Shown one piece after another: positions 13,379 through 21,764 of a DNA stretch of 38,998 nt; position 1 is the stretch's first letter, and every line of letters starts with the position of its first letter. The notes beneath the pieces are model-generated. The model was not told the origin of the DNA. It saw nothing but the letters and a program-made list of their open reading frames with translations, and did not search any database. A program made the position numbers and the translations under genes. This DNA is from Chromatiales bacterium. Its GTDB lineage: Bacteria > Pseudomonadota > Gammaproteobacteria > SZUA-152. The stretch spans positions 1-38,998 of the forward strand of contig JALSHB010000217.1 of assembly GCA_026982475.1 (NCBI GenBank). The letters run 5' to 3'.

Positions 13379-13445
13379 GTAAAGTTACGATTGGATGGCG
13401 TGAAAACTTGCGATTGGCCGACCGATAAAGTTACGATTGGCCGAC
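13379..13445 (+). promoter_or_regulatory. Three spaced repeats in front of the ATPase gene
   Basis: TAAAGTTACGATTGG occurs at 13380-13394 and 13425-13439, and a variant AAAACTTGCGATTGG at 13403-13417, at spacings of about 22-23 nt, ending a few bases before the ATG. The spacing of about two helical turns suggests sites for a regulator, possibly autoregulation. No Shine-Dalgarno sequence is evident here. Confidence 0.5.
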
Positions 13446-14690
13446 ATGGCCAATCCTGAAACATATCCCCGCCTGGTAGAGCCGCACCTCGAAGAGGCGC
13501 TGGCGGATACACCTGTCGTTTTGATTCACGGGCCGCGACAGTGTGGCAAGACCACATTGGCACGAATGGTGGGTGAGGCAAGGGGGTATGCGTACTTCAG
13601 TTTCGATGACGACGTCGTGCTGGCCGCCGCCCGGGAGGACCCGGTGGGCTTTGTCGGTGAACTGCCGGCGCGAGCCATTCTCGATGAGGTGCAGCGGGTT
13701 CCCCAGCTGTTCACCGCCCTGAAGAGCGCCGTGGACCGCGACCGCGCACCGGGCCGCTTCCTGCTCACCGGCTCCGCCAACGTGCTGCTGGTACCGAAAC
13801 TCGCCGATTCCCTGGCAGGGCGCATGGAGATCCTGCGGCTCCACCCCCTGGCCCAGGTGGAGTTGGCGAGGACGCCGCCTGCGTTCCTGAGCGCCCTGTT
13901 CGGGGCGGAATTCAAGATGGCGAACTGGCCCCGTCTCGGTGACGAGCTGCCCGAACGGATTGTTGCCGGCGGCTACCCCGCGGCGCTTGCCCGCCCGACG
14001 CCACGCCGGCGGGCCGCCTGGTATCGTGATTACATCGAGACACTGGTGCAGCGCGATGTCCGAGACTTGGCGCGTATCCGGCTACTGGACGCCCTGCCAC
14101 GCCTGCTGACGCTGGCCGCCGGACAGACCGCCCGGCTGCTCAACGTGAGCGATCTGGCTGCGCCCTTCCAGCTCAGCCGACAGACCATACGCGACTACAT
14201 CACCCTGCTCACACGGGTGTTCCTGCTGGAGGAGTTGCCGTCCTGGCACAGCAACCGCCTGCGGCGCCTGGTCAAGACCCCCAAGCTGCACCTGGGCGAC
14301 ACCGGCCTGGCCTGTGCCTTGATGGGGGTGGACGGGGCGGCGCTGAAGGCCGATCGCGCCTTGCTGGGCCAGCTGCTGGAAACCTTCGTGTTTCAGGAAC
14401 TGCGCCGCCAGGCCAGCGGCTGGGAACATGCCGTCAACTTCCACCATTTCCGCGACAAGGATGGCGCCGAGGTGGATATCGTGCTGGAAACGAGCGGCCA
14501 GCGGGTTGCCGGTGTCGAGGTCAAGGCGGCGGCCACGGTAAGGGCCTCGGATTTCCGGGGGCTGCGCAGACTCAGGCAGGCGGCCGCGCAACGCTTTGCC
14601 GGGGGCGTGGTGTTGTACGACGGCGAAGCCACGGTGCCGTTTGGCGATGGGCTGTACGCGGTACCCATCCGTTGTCTTTGGGAGACGTGA
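13446..14690 (+). CDS. AAA ATPase with DUF4143 C-terminus
   Basis: The protein has 414 residues from ATG 13446; a TTG at 13437 in the same frame is possible. The Walker A motif is GPRQCGKT (29-36), Walker B is AILDE (77-81), and sensor LLTGSAN is at 106-112. The C-terminal DUF4143 part includes LLNVSDLAAPFQLSRQTIRDY, a likely winged-helix region, and ends in a PD-(D/E)xK-like core, GAEVDIVLE followed by GVEVKAA (about 340-360). Genes of this family are common, mobile and often occur singly; their cellular role is unclear. It sits between leuS and lptE, which are otherwise adjacent in many gammaproteobacteria, and is bracketed by duplicated sequence, so it is an insertion. It runs in the same direction as its neighbours. 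Confidence 0.9.
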   Translation: MANPETYPRLVEPHLEEALADTPVVLIHGPRQCGKTTLARMVGEARGYAYFSFDDDVVLAAAREDPVGFVGELPARAILDEVQRVPQLFTALKSAVDRDRAPGRFLLTGSANVLLVPKLADSLAGRMEILRLHPLAQVELARTPPAFLSALFGAEFKMANWPRLGDELPERIVAGGYPAALARPTPRRRAAWYRDYIETLVQRDVRDLARIRLLDALPRLLTLAAGQTARLLNVSDLAAPFQLSRQTIRDYITLLTRVFLLEELPSWHSNRLRRLVKTPKLHLGDTGLACALMGVDGAALKADRALLGQLLETFVFQELRRQASGWEHAVNFHHFRDKDGAEVDIVLETSGQRVAGVEVKAAATVRASDFRGLRRLRQAAAQRFAGGVVLYDGEATVPFGDGLYAVPIRCLWET

Positions 14691-14718
14691 TGTGGTTGAA
14701 CCTTGAATTCAGTTTTTT

Positions 14719-14823
14719 CTCGTTACACCGCTCTGCGGTGTAACGGATGAGGGTGGGGTAATTCGCCTTGGGCGAGGTGGATCGGAGCGCCACGGGATGT
14801 GTGACACCGCAGAGCGGTGTCAC
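14719..14823. repeat. Palindromic repeat element, with direct repeat copy B
   Basis: The first 62 nt are identical to 13024-13085. The element begins with a GTTACACCGC/GCGGTGTAAC hairpin (14723-14745) and ends with a related one, GTGACACCGC/GCGGTGTCAC (14801-14823), so the two ends are also inverted repeats of each other. This is the build of a MITE or REP-like element. Copy A has lost the inner part of the second hairpin. Confidence 0.75.
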
Positions 14824-14928
14824 AAGTCAGAACGCGACCGATGCGGTTCGCAGGTCCACCGTCGAGGCTGATTTCCACGGAATCTGGGTCCATACACCCC
14901 TCCCCGGAATAAAGTACAATTCCACCCC

Positions 14929-15432
14929 ATGCGCCACCTGCTCATCCTTACGCTGCTGACGACCCTCACCGCCTGCGGCTTTCACCTGCGTGGCAGTGTC
15001 ATCATCCCGCCCTATCTGAAAACCATCTACTTGCAGGATGCCCGTCCCGCCACGCGCATCGCGCCGGATCTGAAACGCGCCTTGCAGAACGAAGGCGTCA
15101 TCGTCACCGACGATGCCGCGCGCGCCAACGCCGTGCTGCGCCTGCAGTCGGAGACCTTCACCCGCCGCGTGCAGGCGGTGGACGCCAGCGGCAAGGCGCA
15201 GGAGTATGGCCTGCGGTACGGCGTGACGTTTTCCGTGCTGGGGCCGGACGGCGCCGCGTGGCTGTCCCATGCCAGTGTCTCCGCCTCGCGTGATCTGCGC
15301 TTCGACGAGGCCGCGGTGCTGGGCGCCGGCGGCGAGCAGGAGCAGTTGCAGGCGGAGATGCGCGCCGAGGTGGTGCGCGGCATTCTGCGCCAGTTGGCGC
15401 GCGTTACACCAGTGGTGGAGGTGGCGCAATGA
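14929..15432 (+). CDS. lptE: LPS-assembly lipoprotein LptE
   Basis: The protein has 167 residues. The lipoprotein signal peptide ends in the lipobox LTAC with Cys16. The family segment CGFHLRGS follows directly, and the rest alternates beta strands and helices as in LptE (formerly RlpB). LptE plugs the LptD beta-barrel in the outer membrane and helps insert lipopolysaccharide. A possible -10 (TACAAT) lies in the leader. The gene ends in ATGA overlapping holA, matching the conserved leuS-lptE-holA-nadD order. A partial copy of its 5' end lies upstream at 13165. Confidence 0.95.
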   Translation: MRHLLILTLLTTLTACGFHLRGSVIIPPYLKTIYLQDARPATRIAPDLKRALQNEGVIVTDDAARANAVLRLQSETFTRRVQAVDASGKAQEYGLRYGVTFSVLGPDGAAWLSHASVSASRDLRFDEAAVLGAGGEQEQLQAEMRAEVVRGILRQLARVTPVVEVAQ

Positions 15433-16451
15433 ACCTGCGTGCCGAACAGCTGGCCACGCAGTTGAAGAAGGGCCTGGCGCCGGTCTACCTGATCAGCGGC
15501 GACGAGCCCCTGCAACAGGGCGAGGCCTGCGACGCCATCCGCCGCGCGGCGCGCGAACAGGGCTTCGGCGAGCGCCAGGTGATGCATGTCGAGGCCGGCT
15601 TCGACTGGAACGCGCTACTGGCCGAGGCCAATGCGCTGTCCCTGTTCGCCGAGCAGAAGCTCATCGAACTGCGCATTCCCAACGGCAAGCCGGGCACGGA
15701 GGGCAGCAAGGCCCTGCTGGCCTACCTGGAGCGCCCGCCCGAGGACACGGTGCTGCTGATCATCAGCGGCAAGCTGGACAAGAAGGCCCAGCAGGTCAAG
15801 TGGTACAAGGCCGTGGAGCGGGCCGGCGTCACGGTGCAGGTGTGGCCGGTGGACGCCCAGCAGATGCCGGGCTGGATCGAGCAGCGCCTGCGCGCGCGCG
15901 GCCTGCAGCCCGAGCCCGGCGCGGCGACCCTGCTGGCCGAACGGGTGGAGGGCAACCTGCTGGCGGCGGCGCAGGAGGTGGAGAAGCTGGTGCTGTCCTG
16001 CGACGGCGACGCGCTGAGCGTCGAGCAGGTGGAGGAGGCGGTGGCCAACAGCGCGCGCTTCGACGTCTTCGGCCTGGTGGACACCGCCCTGCTGGGCGAC
16101 GTGCCGCACCTGATGCGCATGTTCGACGGCCTGCGCGCCGAGGGCGTGGAGCCGCTGGGCGTGCAGTGGGTGCTGGCGCGCGAGATCCGCAGCCTCGCCG
16201 AGATGGCCGCGCAGATGCAGGCCGGTGCGCCCATGGATCGCGTCATGGCGCGGGTCTGGGGCAAGCGCAAGGGGCCGGTGCGCGCCGCCCTGCAGCGCCA
16301 CAACGCCGCCCGCTGGCAGCAACTGCTGCGCCGCGCCGCGCGCGTCGAGCGCCTGGCCAAGGGCGCGCCGGGCAATGCCTGGGACGAATTGTTACAATTG
16401 TGCCTGTTGATGGCCGGCGTGCCGCTGTTCCGGCCGGTGGCGGTGGTTTGA
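15429..16451 (+). CDS. holA: DNA polymerase III subunit delta
   Basis: The protein has 340 residues; E. coli HolA has 343. It is part of the clamp loader and opens the beta sliding clamp. The N-terminus MNLRAEQLATQLKKGLAPVYLISGDEPLQ is typical, with the degenerate ATPase fold of the delta subunit (no functional P-loop). Conserved stretches include EQKLIELRIPNGKPG, LLADR-like LLAERVEGNLLAAAQEVEKL and FDVFGLVDTALLGD. The ATG overlaps the lptE stop, so the two are coupled. Confidence 0.96.
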   Translation: MNLRAEQLATQLKKGLAPVYLISGDEPLQQGEACDAIRRAAREQGFGERQVMHVEAGFDWNALLAEANALSLFAEQKLIELRIPNGKPGTEGSKALLAYLERPPEDTVLLIISGKLDKKAQQVKWYKAVERAGVTVQVWPVDAQQMPGWIEQRLRARGLQPEPGAATLLAERVEGNLLAAAQEVEKLVLSCDGDALSVEQVEEAVANSARFDVFGLVDTALLGDVPHLMRMFDGLRAEGVEPLGVQWVLAREIRSLAEMAAQMQAGAPMDRVMARVWGKRKGPVRAALQRHNAARWQQLLRRAARVERLAKGAPGNAWDELLQLCLLMAGVPLFRPVAVV

Positions 16452-16459
16452 TTTTCTTG

Positions 16460-16620
16460 CCACAGAGGCACGGAGACACAGAGAAAGGCTGATCAAAAAA
16501 TAAAACCACGAAGGCCGCAAAGGTACACAAAGTCTTCAAATGTCTTTCTTCGCGTTCCTTTGCGTCCTTTGCGGTTTCATCTTTTCAGGTTTTCTCTGTG
16601 TCTCCGTGCCTCTGTGGTGA
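16460..16620. repeat. Palindromic CCACAGAGG-type repeat, copy 1
   Basis: The outer arms begin CCACAGAGGCACGGAGACAC and end with its reverse complement (GTGTCTCCGTGCCTCTGTGG, 16598-16617). Inner parts (ACCACGAAGGCCGCAAAGG and CCTTTGCGTCCTTTGCGG) are also partly inverted. It has no coding capacity. The same kind of element occurs at 20041-20203. Confidence 0.85.
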
Positions 16621-16655
16621 ACAATCTTTTAATTTGCGGTGACAGGTAAAGACGA

Positions 16656-17912
16656 ATGGACGTGAAACAGTACATGCAGGACCTGGGCCAGCGCGCCCGC
16701 GCCGCCTCGCGGGCCATGGCGCGCGCCAACACCGGGGCCAAGAACGATGCCCTGCTGCACATCGCTACGGCACTGGAGGCGGCGCAGGCGGAGCTGATCG
16801 CGGAGAACGCCAGGGACCTCGAACAGGGCCGCCGCGACGGCCTCGACGACGCCCTGCTGGACCGCCTGGCGCTGAACGAGGAACGCATCGCCGGCATGGC
16901 CGAGGGCCTGCGCCAGATCGCCGCCCTGGCGGACCCGGTGGGCGAGATCAGCGACCTCAACTACCGCCCCTCGGGCATCCAGGTGGGCAAGATGCGTGTG
17001 CCGCTGGGGGTGATCGGCATCATCTACGAATCCCGCCCCAACGTCACCGCCGACGCCGCCGCCCTGTGCCTGAAGTCGGGCAATGCCGCCATCCTGCGCG
17101 GCGGCTCCGAGGCGCGCCACTCCAACCAGGCCATCGCCGCGGCGATCCATGCCGGGCTGGAGCAGGCCGGCCTGCCGCGCGACGCGGTGCAGGTGGTGGA
17201 GACCACCGACCGCGCCGCGGTGGGTGAACTGATCGCCATGCCCGAATACGTGGACGTGATCGTGCCGCGCGGCGGCAAGGGGCTGATCGAGCGCATCTCG
17301 CGCGACGCCCGGGTGCCGGTGATCAAGCACCTGCACGGCGTCTGCCACGTCTACATCGACGCCGACGCCGACCTCGACAAGGCCCTGGCCATTGCCTTCA
17401 ACGCCAAGACTCACCGCTACGGCGTGTGCAACGCCATGGAAACCCTGCTGGTGGACGCCGCGGTGGCCGCCGAGGCGCTGCCGCCGCTGGCGGCGAAATA
17501 CGCCGAGAAGGGCGTGGAGCTGCGCGGCTGCGCCCGCACCCGCGCCATCCTGCCGGACATCGCCGCCGCCACGGACAGCGACTGGGACGAGGAATACCTC
17601 GCGCCGATCCTCGCCATCCGCGTGGTGGACGGCCTCGACGGCGCCATCGATCACCTGCACGCGCACAGCTCCGGGCACACCGAGGCCATCGTCACCGAGA
17701 ACTACACCAAGGCGCGGCGCTTCCTCGCCGAGGTGGATTCCAGCTCGGTGATGATCAACGCCTCCACGCGCTTCGCCGACGGCTTCGAATACGGTCTCGG
17801 CGCCGAGATCGGCATCTCCACCGACAAGATCCACGCCCGTGGCCCGGTGGGCCTGGAGGGGCTGACCTCGCAGAAATTCATCGTCCTCGGCGACGGCCAC
17901 GTGCGCCAGTGA
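16656..17912 (+). CDS. proA: Glutamate-5-semialdehyde dehydrogenase (gamma-glutamyl phosphate reductase)
   Basis: The protein has 418 residues; E. coli ProA has 417. It reduces gamma-glutamyl phosphate with NADPH in proline synthesis. The aldehyde dehydrogenase fold shows [28 protein letters not shown], and the active-site Cys258 lies in [40 protein letters not shown] near the C-terminus is diagnostic. The start ATG 16656 follows the palindromic repeat. Its stop overlaps the nadD start by 4 nt. In E. coli proA is with proB; here it is inserted between holA and nadD. Confidence 0.97.
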   Translation: MDVKQYMQDLGQRARAASRAMARANTGAKNDALLHIATALEAAQAELIAENARDLEQGRRDGLDDALLDRLALNEERIAGMAEGLRQIAALADPVGEISDLNYRPSGIQVGKMRVPLGVIGIIYESRPNVTADAAALCLKSGNAAILRGGSEARHSNQAIAAAIHAGLEQAGLPRDAVQVVETTDRAAVGELIAMPEYVDVIVPRGGKGLIERISRDARVPVIKHLHGVCHVYIDADADLDKALAIAFNAKTHRYGVCNAMETLLVDAAVAAEALPPLAAKYAEKGVELRGCARTRAILPDIAAATDSDWDEEYLAPILAIRVVDGLDGAIDHLHAHSSGHTEAIVTENYTKARRFLAEVDSSSVMINASTRFADGFEYGLGAEIGISTDKIHARGPVGLEGLTSQKFIVLGDGHVRQ

Positions 17913-18571
17913 TCGGCGTCTACGGCGGCACCTTCGACCCCGTGCATTTCGGCCACCTGCGCGCCGCGCTGGAGGTCTACCAGGGACTCAAGCTGCGCGA
18001 GATGCGCCTGATCCCCTGCTACCGGCCGCCGCACCGCGAGCCGCCGGTGGCCGACGCCCGCGCCCGCCTCACCATGCTGCGCGCGGCGGTGGGCGACGAC
18101 ACCGGCGGCTTCAAGGTCGACAACCGCGAGATGCGCCGCGAGGGGGTGTCTTACATGGTGGACACCCTCGCCGAGCTGCGAGAGGAGATCGGCGACGAGC
18201 CCCTGTGCCTGGTGCTGGGCGCGGACGCCTTCGTGCAGCTGCACACCTGGCACCGCTGGGAGGCGATCACCGCGCTCACGCACCTCATCGTCACCCATCG
18301 CCCCGGCTGGTCGCTGGAGGTGGGCGATCTCGACCCGGCCCTGGCGCGGCTGTGGCGCTCGGCCCGGGTCGGCGATGCGGGCGAACTGGCGGCGGCCCCG
18401 GCGGGGCGCATCCTGCAATTCGCCATCACGGCGCTGGACATCTCGGCGACGCGCATCCGCGCGATGGTGGCAAGGGGCGAGAGCCCGCGATTTCTGCTGC
18501 CGGAGAAGGTCTGGAACCTGATCCGTCTGCAGGGCCTGTACCACATCAAGAGAGACGTAGATGAACACTGA
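17909..18571 (+). CDS. nadD: Nicotinate-nucleotide adenylyltransferase
   Basis: The protein has 220 residues and starts at GTG 17909 within the proA stop (GTGA). It adenylates nicotinate mononucleotide in NAD synthesis. The nucleotidyltransferase signature [13 protein letters not shown] begins at residue 5, and the C-terminal [13 protein letters not shown] motif is present. [18 protein letters not shown] is typical of NadD. An earlier start in the same frame would only read antisense-like sequence over proA. The gene overlaps rsfS by 11 nt. Confidence 0.96.
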   Translation: MIGVYGGTFDPVHFGHLRAALEVYQGLKLREMRLIPCYRPPHREPPVADARARLTMLRAAVGDDTGGFKVDNREMRREGVSYMVDTLAELREEIGDEPLCLVLGADAFVQLHTWHRWEAITALTHLIVTHRPGWSLEVGDLDPALARLWRSARVGDAGELAAAPAGRILQFAITALDISATRIRAMVARGESPRFLLPEKVWNLIRLQGLYHIKRDVDEH

Positions 18572-18908
18572 AGAACTGACCACCCTGGTGGTGGACGCCC
18601 TCGAAGACCTCAAGGCGGTGGACCTGCACGTCATCGACGTGCGCGACAAGACCAGCATCACCGACGTGATGGTGATCGCCACCGGCACCTCCAGCCGGCA
18701 CGTCAAGTCGCTGGCCGACAACGTGGTGTTGAAGGCCAAGAAGGCCGGCCAGCAGCCCCTGGGCGAGGAGGGCCTGGACGCCGGCGAATGGGCGCTGATC
18801 GACCTCGGCGACGTGGTGGTGCACGTGATGCAGCCCGAGGTGCGGGATTTCTATCAGCTGGAAAAGCTGTGGGAGACGGACGAGCAGTCTGCCGATGCGG
18901 CGGGCTAG
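18561..18908 (+). CDS. rsfS: Ribosomal silencing factor RsfS
   Basis: The protein has 115 residues, the same size range as E. coli RsfS (105). It binds ribosomal protein L14 and prevents subunit joining during starvation. Family features are [41 protein letters not shown] and [30 protein letters not shown]. It overlaps nadD by 11 nt and is followed after 9 nt by rlmH, the usual order. Confidence 0.96.
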   Translation: MNTEELTTLVVDALEDLKAVDLHVIDVRDKTSITDVMVIATGTSSRHVKSLADNVVLKAKKAGQQPLGEEGLDAGEWALIDLGDVVVHVMQPEVRDFYQLEKLWETDEQSADAAG

Positions 18909-18917
18909 GCGTCTGTC

Positions 18918-19385
18918 GTGCGCATCCACCTGATCGCCGTGGGCACCCGGATGCCCGCCTGGGTGAGCCAGGGCTTCGAGGAATATGCCCGCCGCCTGCC
19001 GGCCGATTGCGCCCTGCGGCTGGTGGAGGTGCCCGCCGGCAAGCGCGGCAAGAACGCCGATATCGCGCGCATCACCCGTGACGAGGGCGAGCGCACCCTG
19101 GCGGCCATCCCCAAGGGCGCGCGGGTGGTGGCGCTGGACGTGCAGGGGCGGGCCTGGAGCACCGAGCAGCTGTCCGGGCGGCTCGACGACTGGCGGCACG
19201 ACGGCCGCGACGTTGCCCTGCTGGTGGGTGGCCCCGAGGGGCTGGCGGCGGACTGCCTGTCGCGCGCCGAGCAGCGCTGGTCGCTGTCGCCACTGACCCT
19301 GCCGCACCCCCTGGTGCGCATCGTCGTCGCCGAACAGCTGTACCGCGCCTGGAGCCTCCTCAACAACCACCCCTATCACCGCTGA
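18918..19385 (+). CDS. rlmH: 23S rRNA pseudouridine-1915 N3-methyltransferase
   Basis: The protein has 155 residues, as in E. coli, with a GTG start. It is a SPOUT-class methyltransferase that methylates pseudouridine 1915 in helix 69 of 23S rRNA. The N-terminus [16 protein letters not shown], the SAM-binding knot segment [11 protein letters not shown] and the C-terminus [13 protein letters not shown] are all conserved. It lies 9 nt after rsfS and 3 nt before maf. Confidence 0.97.
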   Translation: MRIHLIAVGTRMPAWVSQGFEEYARRLPADCALRLVEVPAGKRGKNADIARITRDEGERTLAAIPKGARVVALDVQGRAWSTEQLSGRLDDWRHDGRDVALLVGGPEGLAADCLSRAEQRWSLSPLTLPHPLVRIVVAEQLYRAWSLLNNHPYHR

Positions 19386-19388
19386 GCC

Positions 19389-20036
<648 letters not shown>

Positions 20037-20040
20037 CTGG

Positions 20041-20203
20041 TTCACCACAGAGGCGCGGAGACACGGAGAAAAGCCTTTTGATTTCTCGCCAAGGCGCAGC
20101 GTGCGCAAAGAAAAGACATGAATTTTTCCAATCTTTGCGCGCTCTGCGCCTTGGCGAGAGACAAAATTCCCTGTTCTCTGTGCCTTCGTGTCTCTGTGGT
20201 GAA
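20041..20203. repeat. Palindromic CCACAGAGG-type repeat, copy 2
   Basis: It begins TTCACCACAGAGGCGCGGAG and ends CTCTGTGGTGAA. An inner pair, CTCGCCAAGGCGCAG and CTGCGCCTTGGCGAG, is nearly perfect, so the RNA or single strand would fold along its whole length. It is of the same family as 16460-16620 and lies 4 nt after the maf stop. Confidence 0.85.
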
Positions 20204-20282
20204 ATAGTTAAGCATGCAACCTGGCCATTTCGATGAAGGCCCCCTGACCGTCGGACCATATTCAAGGACACCACAACAAGCA

Positions 20283-21737
20283 ATGAGCGAAGAGATCCTG
20301 ATCAATGTCACCCCCCGCGAGACCCGCGTGGCGATGGTGGAGAACGGCGTGCTGCAGGAGGTGTTCATCGAGCGCGCCAGCCGCCTCGGCCTGGTGGGCA
20401 ACATCTACAAGGGCAAGGTGCAGCGGGTGCTGCCGGGCATGCAGGCGGCCTTTGTCGACATCGGCCTGGAACGCACCGCCTTTCTGCATGCCTCCGACAT
20501 CTTCCAGGGCAACGGCGGCGAGAAGAAGGAAGACAACATCCTCAACCTGGTGCGTCAGGGCCAGGAGGTGCTGGTGCAGGTGGTCAAGGACCCCCTCGGC
20601 ACCAAGGGTGCGCGGCTCACCACGCATCTGTCCATCGCCGCGCGCTTTCTGGTGTTCATGCCGGGGCAGGAGCACATCGGCGTATCGCAGAAGATCGAGG
20701 GCGAGGATGAGCGCCAGCACCTGCGTGAAATCATCACCGGACTGGTGAAGGAGATCGGCCAGGGCGGTTACATCGTGCGCACCGTGGCCGAGCGCATGAG
20801 CGAGGCCGAGCTGCGCTCCGACATGGAGTTCCTGCACAAGATGTGGGCCGAGATCCAGGAGCGCGCCGCCAGCGCGCCGGCGGGCTCGCTGGTCCACGAG
20901 GACCTGCGCCTGCTGATGCGCACCATGCGCGACCAGGTGGGCGCAGAGGTGGAAAAGGTGCGCATCGACTCGCGCGAGAACTTTGAAAAGGTGCTCAAGT
21001 TCGCCAGCAAGTTCATCCCCGAGCTGGCGCCGCGCATCGAATACTACCCCGGCGAACGGCCCATCTTCGATCTCTACAACATCGAGGACGAGATCCAGAA
21101 GGCCCTGGGGCGCAAGGTGCAGCTCAAGTCCGGCGGCTACCTGATCATCGACCAGACCGAGGCCATGACCACCATCGACGTCAACACCGGCGCCTTCGTC
21201 GGCCACCGCAACCTGGAAGAGACCATCTTCAAGACCAACCTGGAGGCCACCCAGGCCATCGCCCGCCAGCTGCGCCTGCGCAACCTGGGCGGCATCATCA
21301 TCCTCGATTTCATCGACATGTCCGAGCCGGAACACCGCGCCCAGGTGATGCGCGCGCTGGAGCGCAGCCTGGAGCGGGATCGCGCCAAGAGCCACATCTG
21401 CGAGGTCTCCGGCCTGGGGCTGGTGGAGATGACCCGCAAGCGCACCCGCGAGAGCCTGGAACACGTGCTCTGCGAGCCCTGCCCGACCTGCGAGGGGCGC
21501 GGCTCGGTGCGCACCGCGGAGACGGTGTGCTACGAGATCTTCCGTGAACTGTTGCGCGAGGCGCGCCAGTTCGATGCGCAGCAGTTTCTGGTGCTGGCCT
21601 CACAGGAAGTGGTGGACATCATGCTGGACGAGGAATCCACCAGCGTTGCCGAGCTGGAAGAATTCATCGGCAAGCCGATCCGTTTTCAGGTCGAATCCCT
21701 GTATACCCAGGAACAGTTCGATGTGGTGTTGCTGTAA
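20283..21737 (+). CDS. rng: Ribonuclease G
   Basis: The protein has 484 residues; E. coli RNase G has 489. It is an endoribonuclease that matures the 5' end of 16S rRNA and degrades some mRNAs. The S1 domain is at about 35-120 (GNIYKGKVQRVLPGMQAAFVDIG). The catalytic region includes TTIDVNTGAFVG (about 297-308) and ILDFIDM (about 340-346), with the acidic metal ligands. The zinc-link-like CEPCPTCEGRG is near 398. ATG 20283 matches the usual MSEEILINVTPRETRVA start; the upstream extension of 23 codons is not family-like. It is followed after 27 nt by yhdP. Confidence 0.97.
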   Translation: MSEEILINVTPRETRVAMVENGVLQEVFIERASRLGLVGNIYKGKVQRVLPGMQAAFVDIGLERTAFLHASDIFQGNGGEKKEDNILNLVRQGQEVLVQVVKDPLGTKGARLTTHLSIAARFLVFMPGQEHIGVSQKIEGEDERQHLREIITGLVKEIGQGGYIVRTVAERMSEAELRSDMEFLHKMWAEIQERAASAPAGSLVHEDLRLLMRTMRDQVGAEVEKVRIDSRENFEKVLKFASKFIPELAPRIEYYPGERPIFDLYNIEDEIQKALGRKVQLKSGGYLIIDQTEAMTTIDVNTGAFVGHRNLEETIFKTNLEATQAIARQLRLRNLGGIIILDFIDMSEPEHRAQVMRALERSLERDRAKSHICEVSGLGLVEMTRKRTRESLEHVLCEPCPTCEGRGSVRTAETVCYEIFRELLREARQFDAQQFLVLASQEVVDIMLDEESTSVAELEEFIGKPIRFQVESLYTQEQFDVVLL

Positions 21738-21764
21738 ATCCGTCCGCGCGTCTGTCGTCGTAGC

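Noticed and set aside
13379-13445. Possible CRISPR array
   Set aside because: Only three short imperfect repeats with spacers of about 8 nt, directly before a gene; better explained as regulatory sites.
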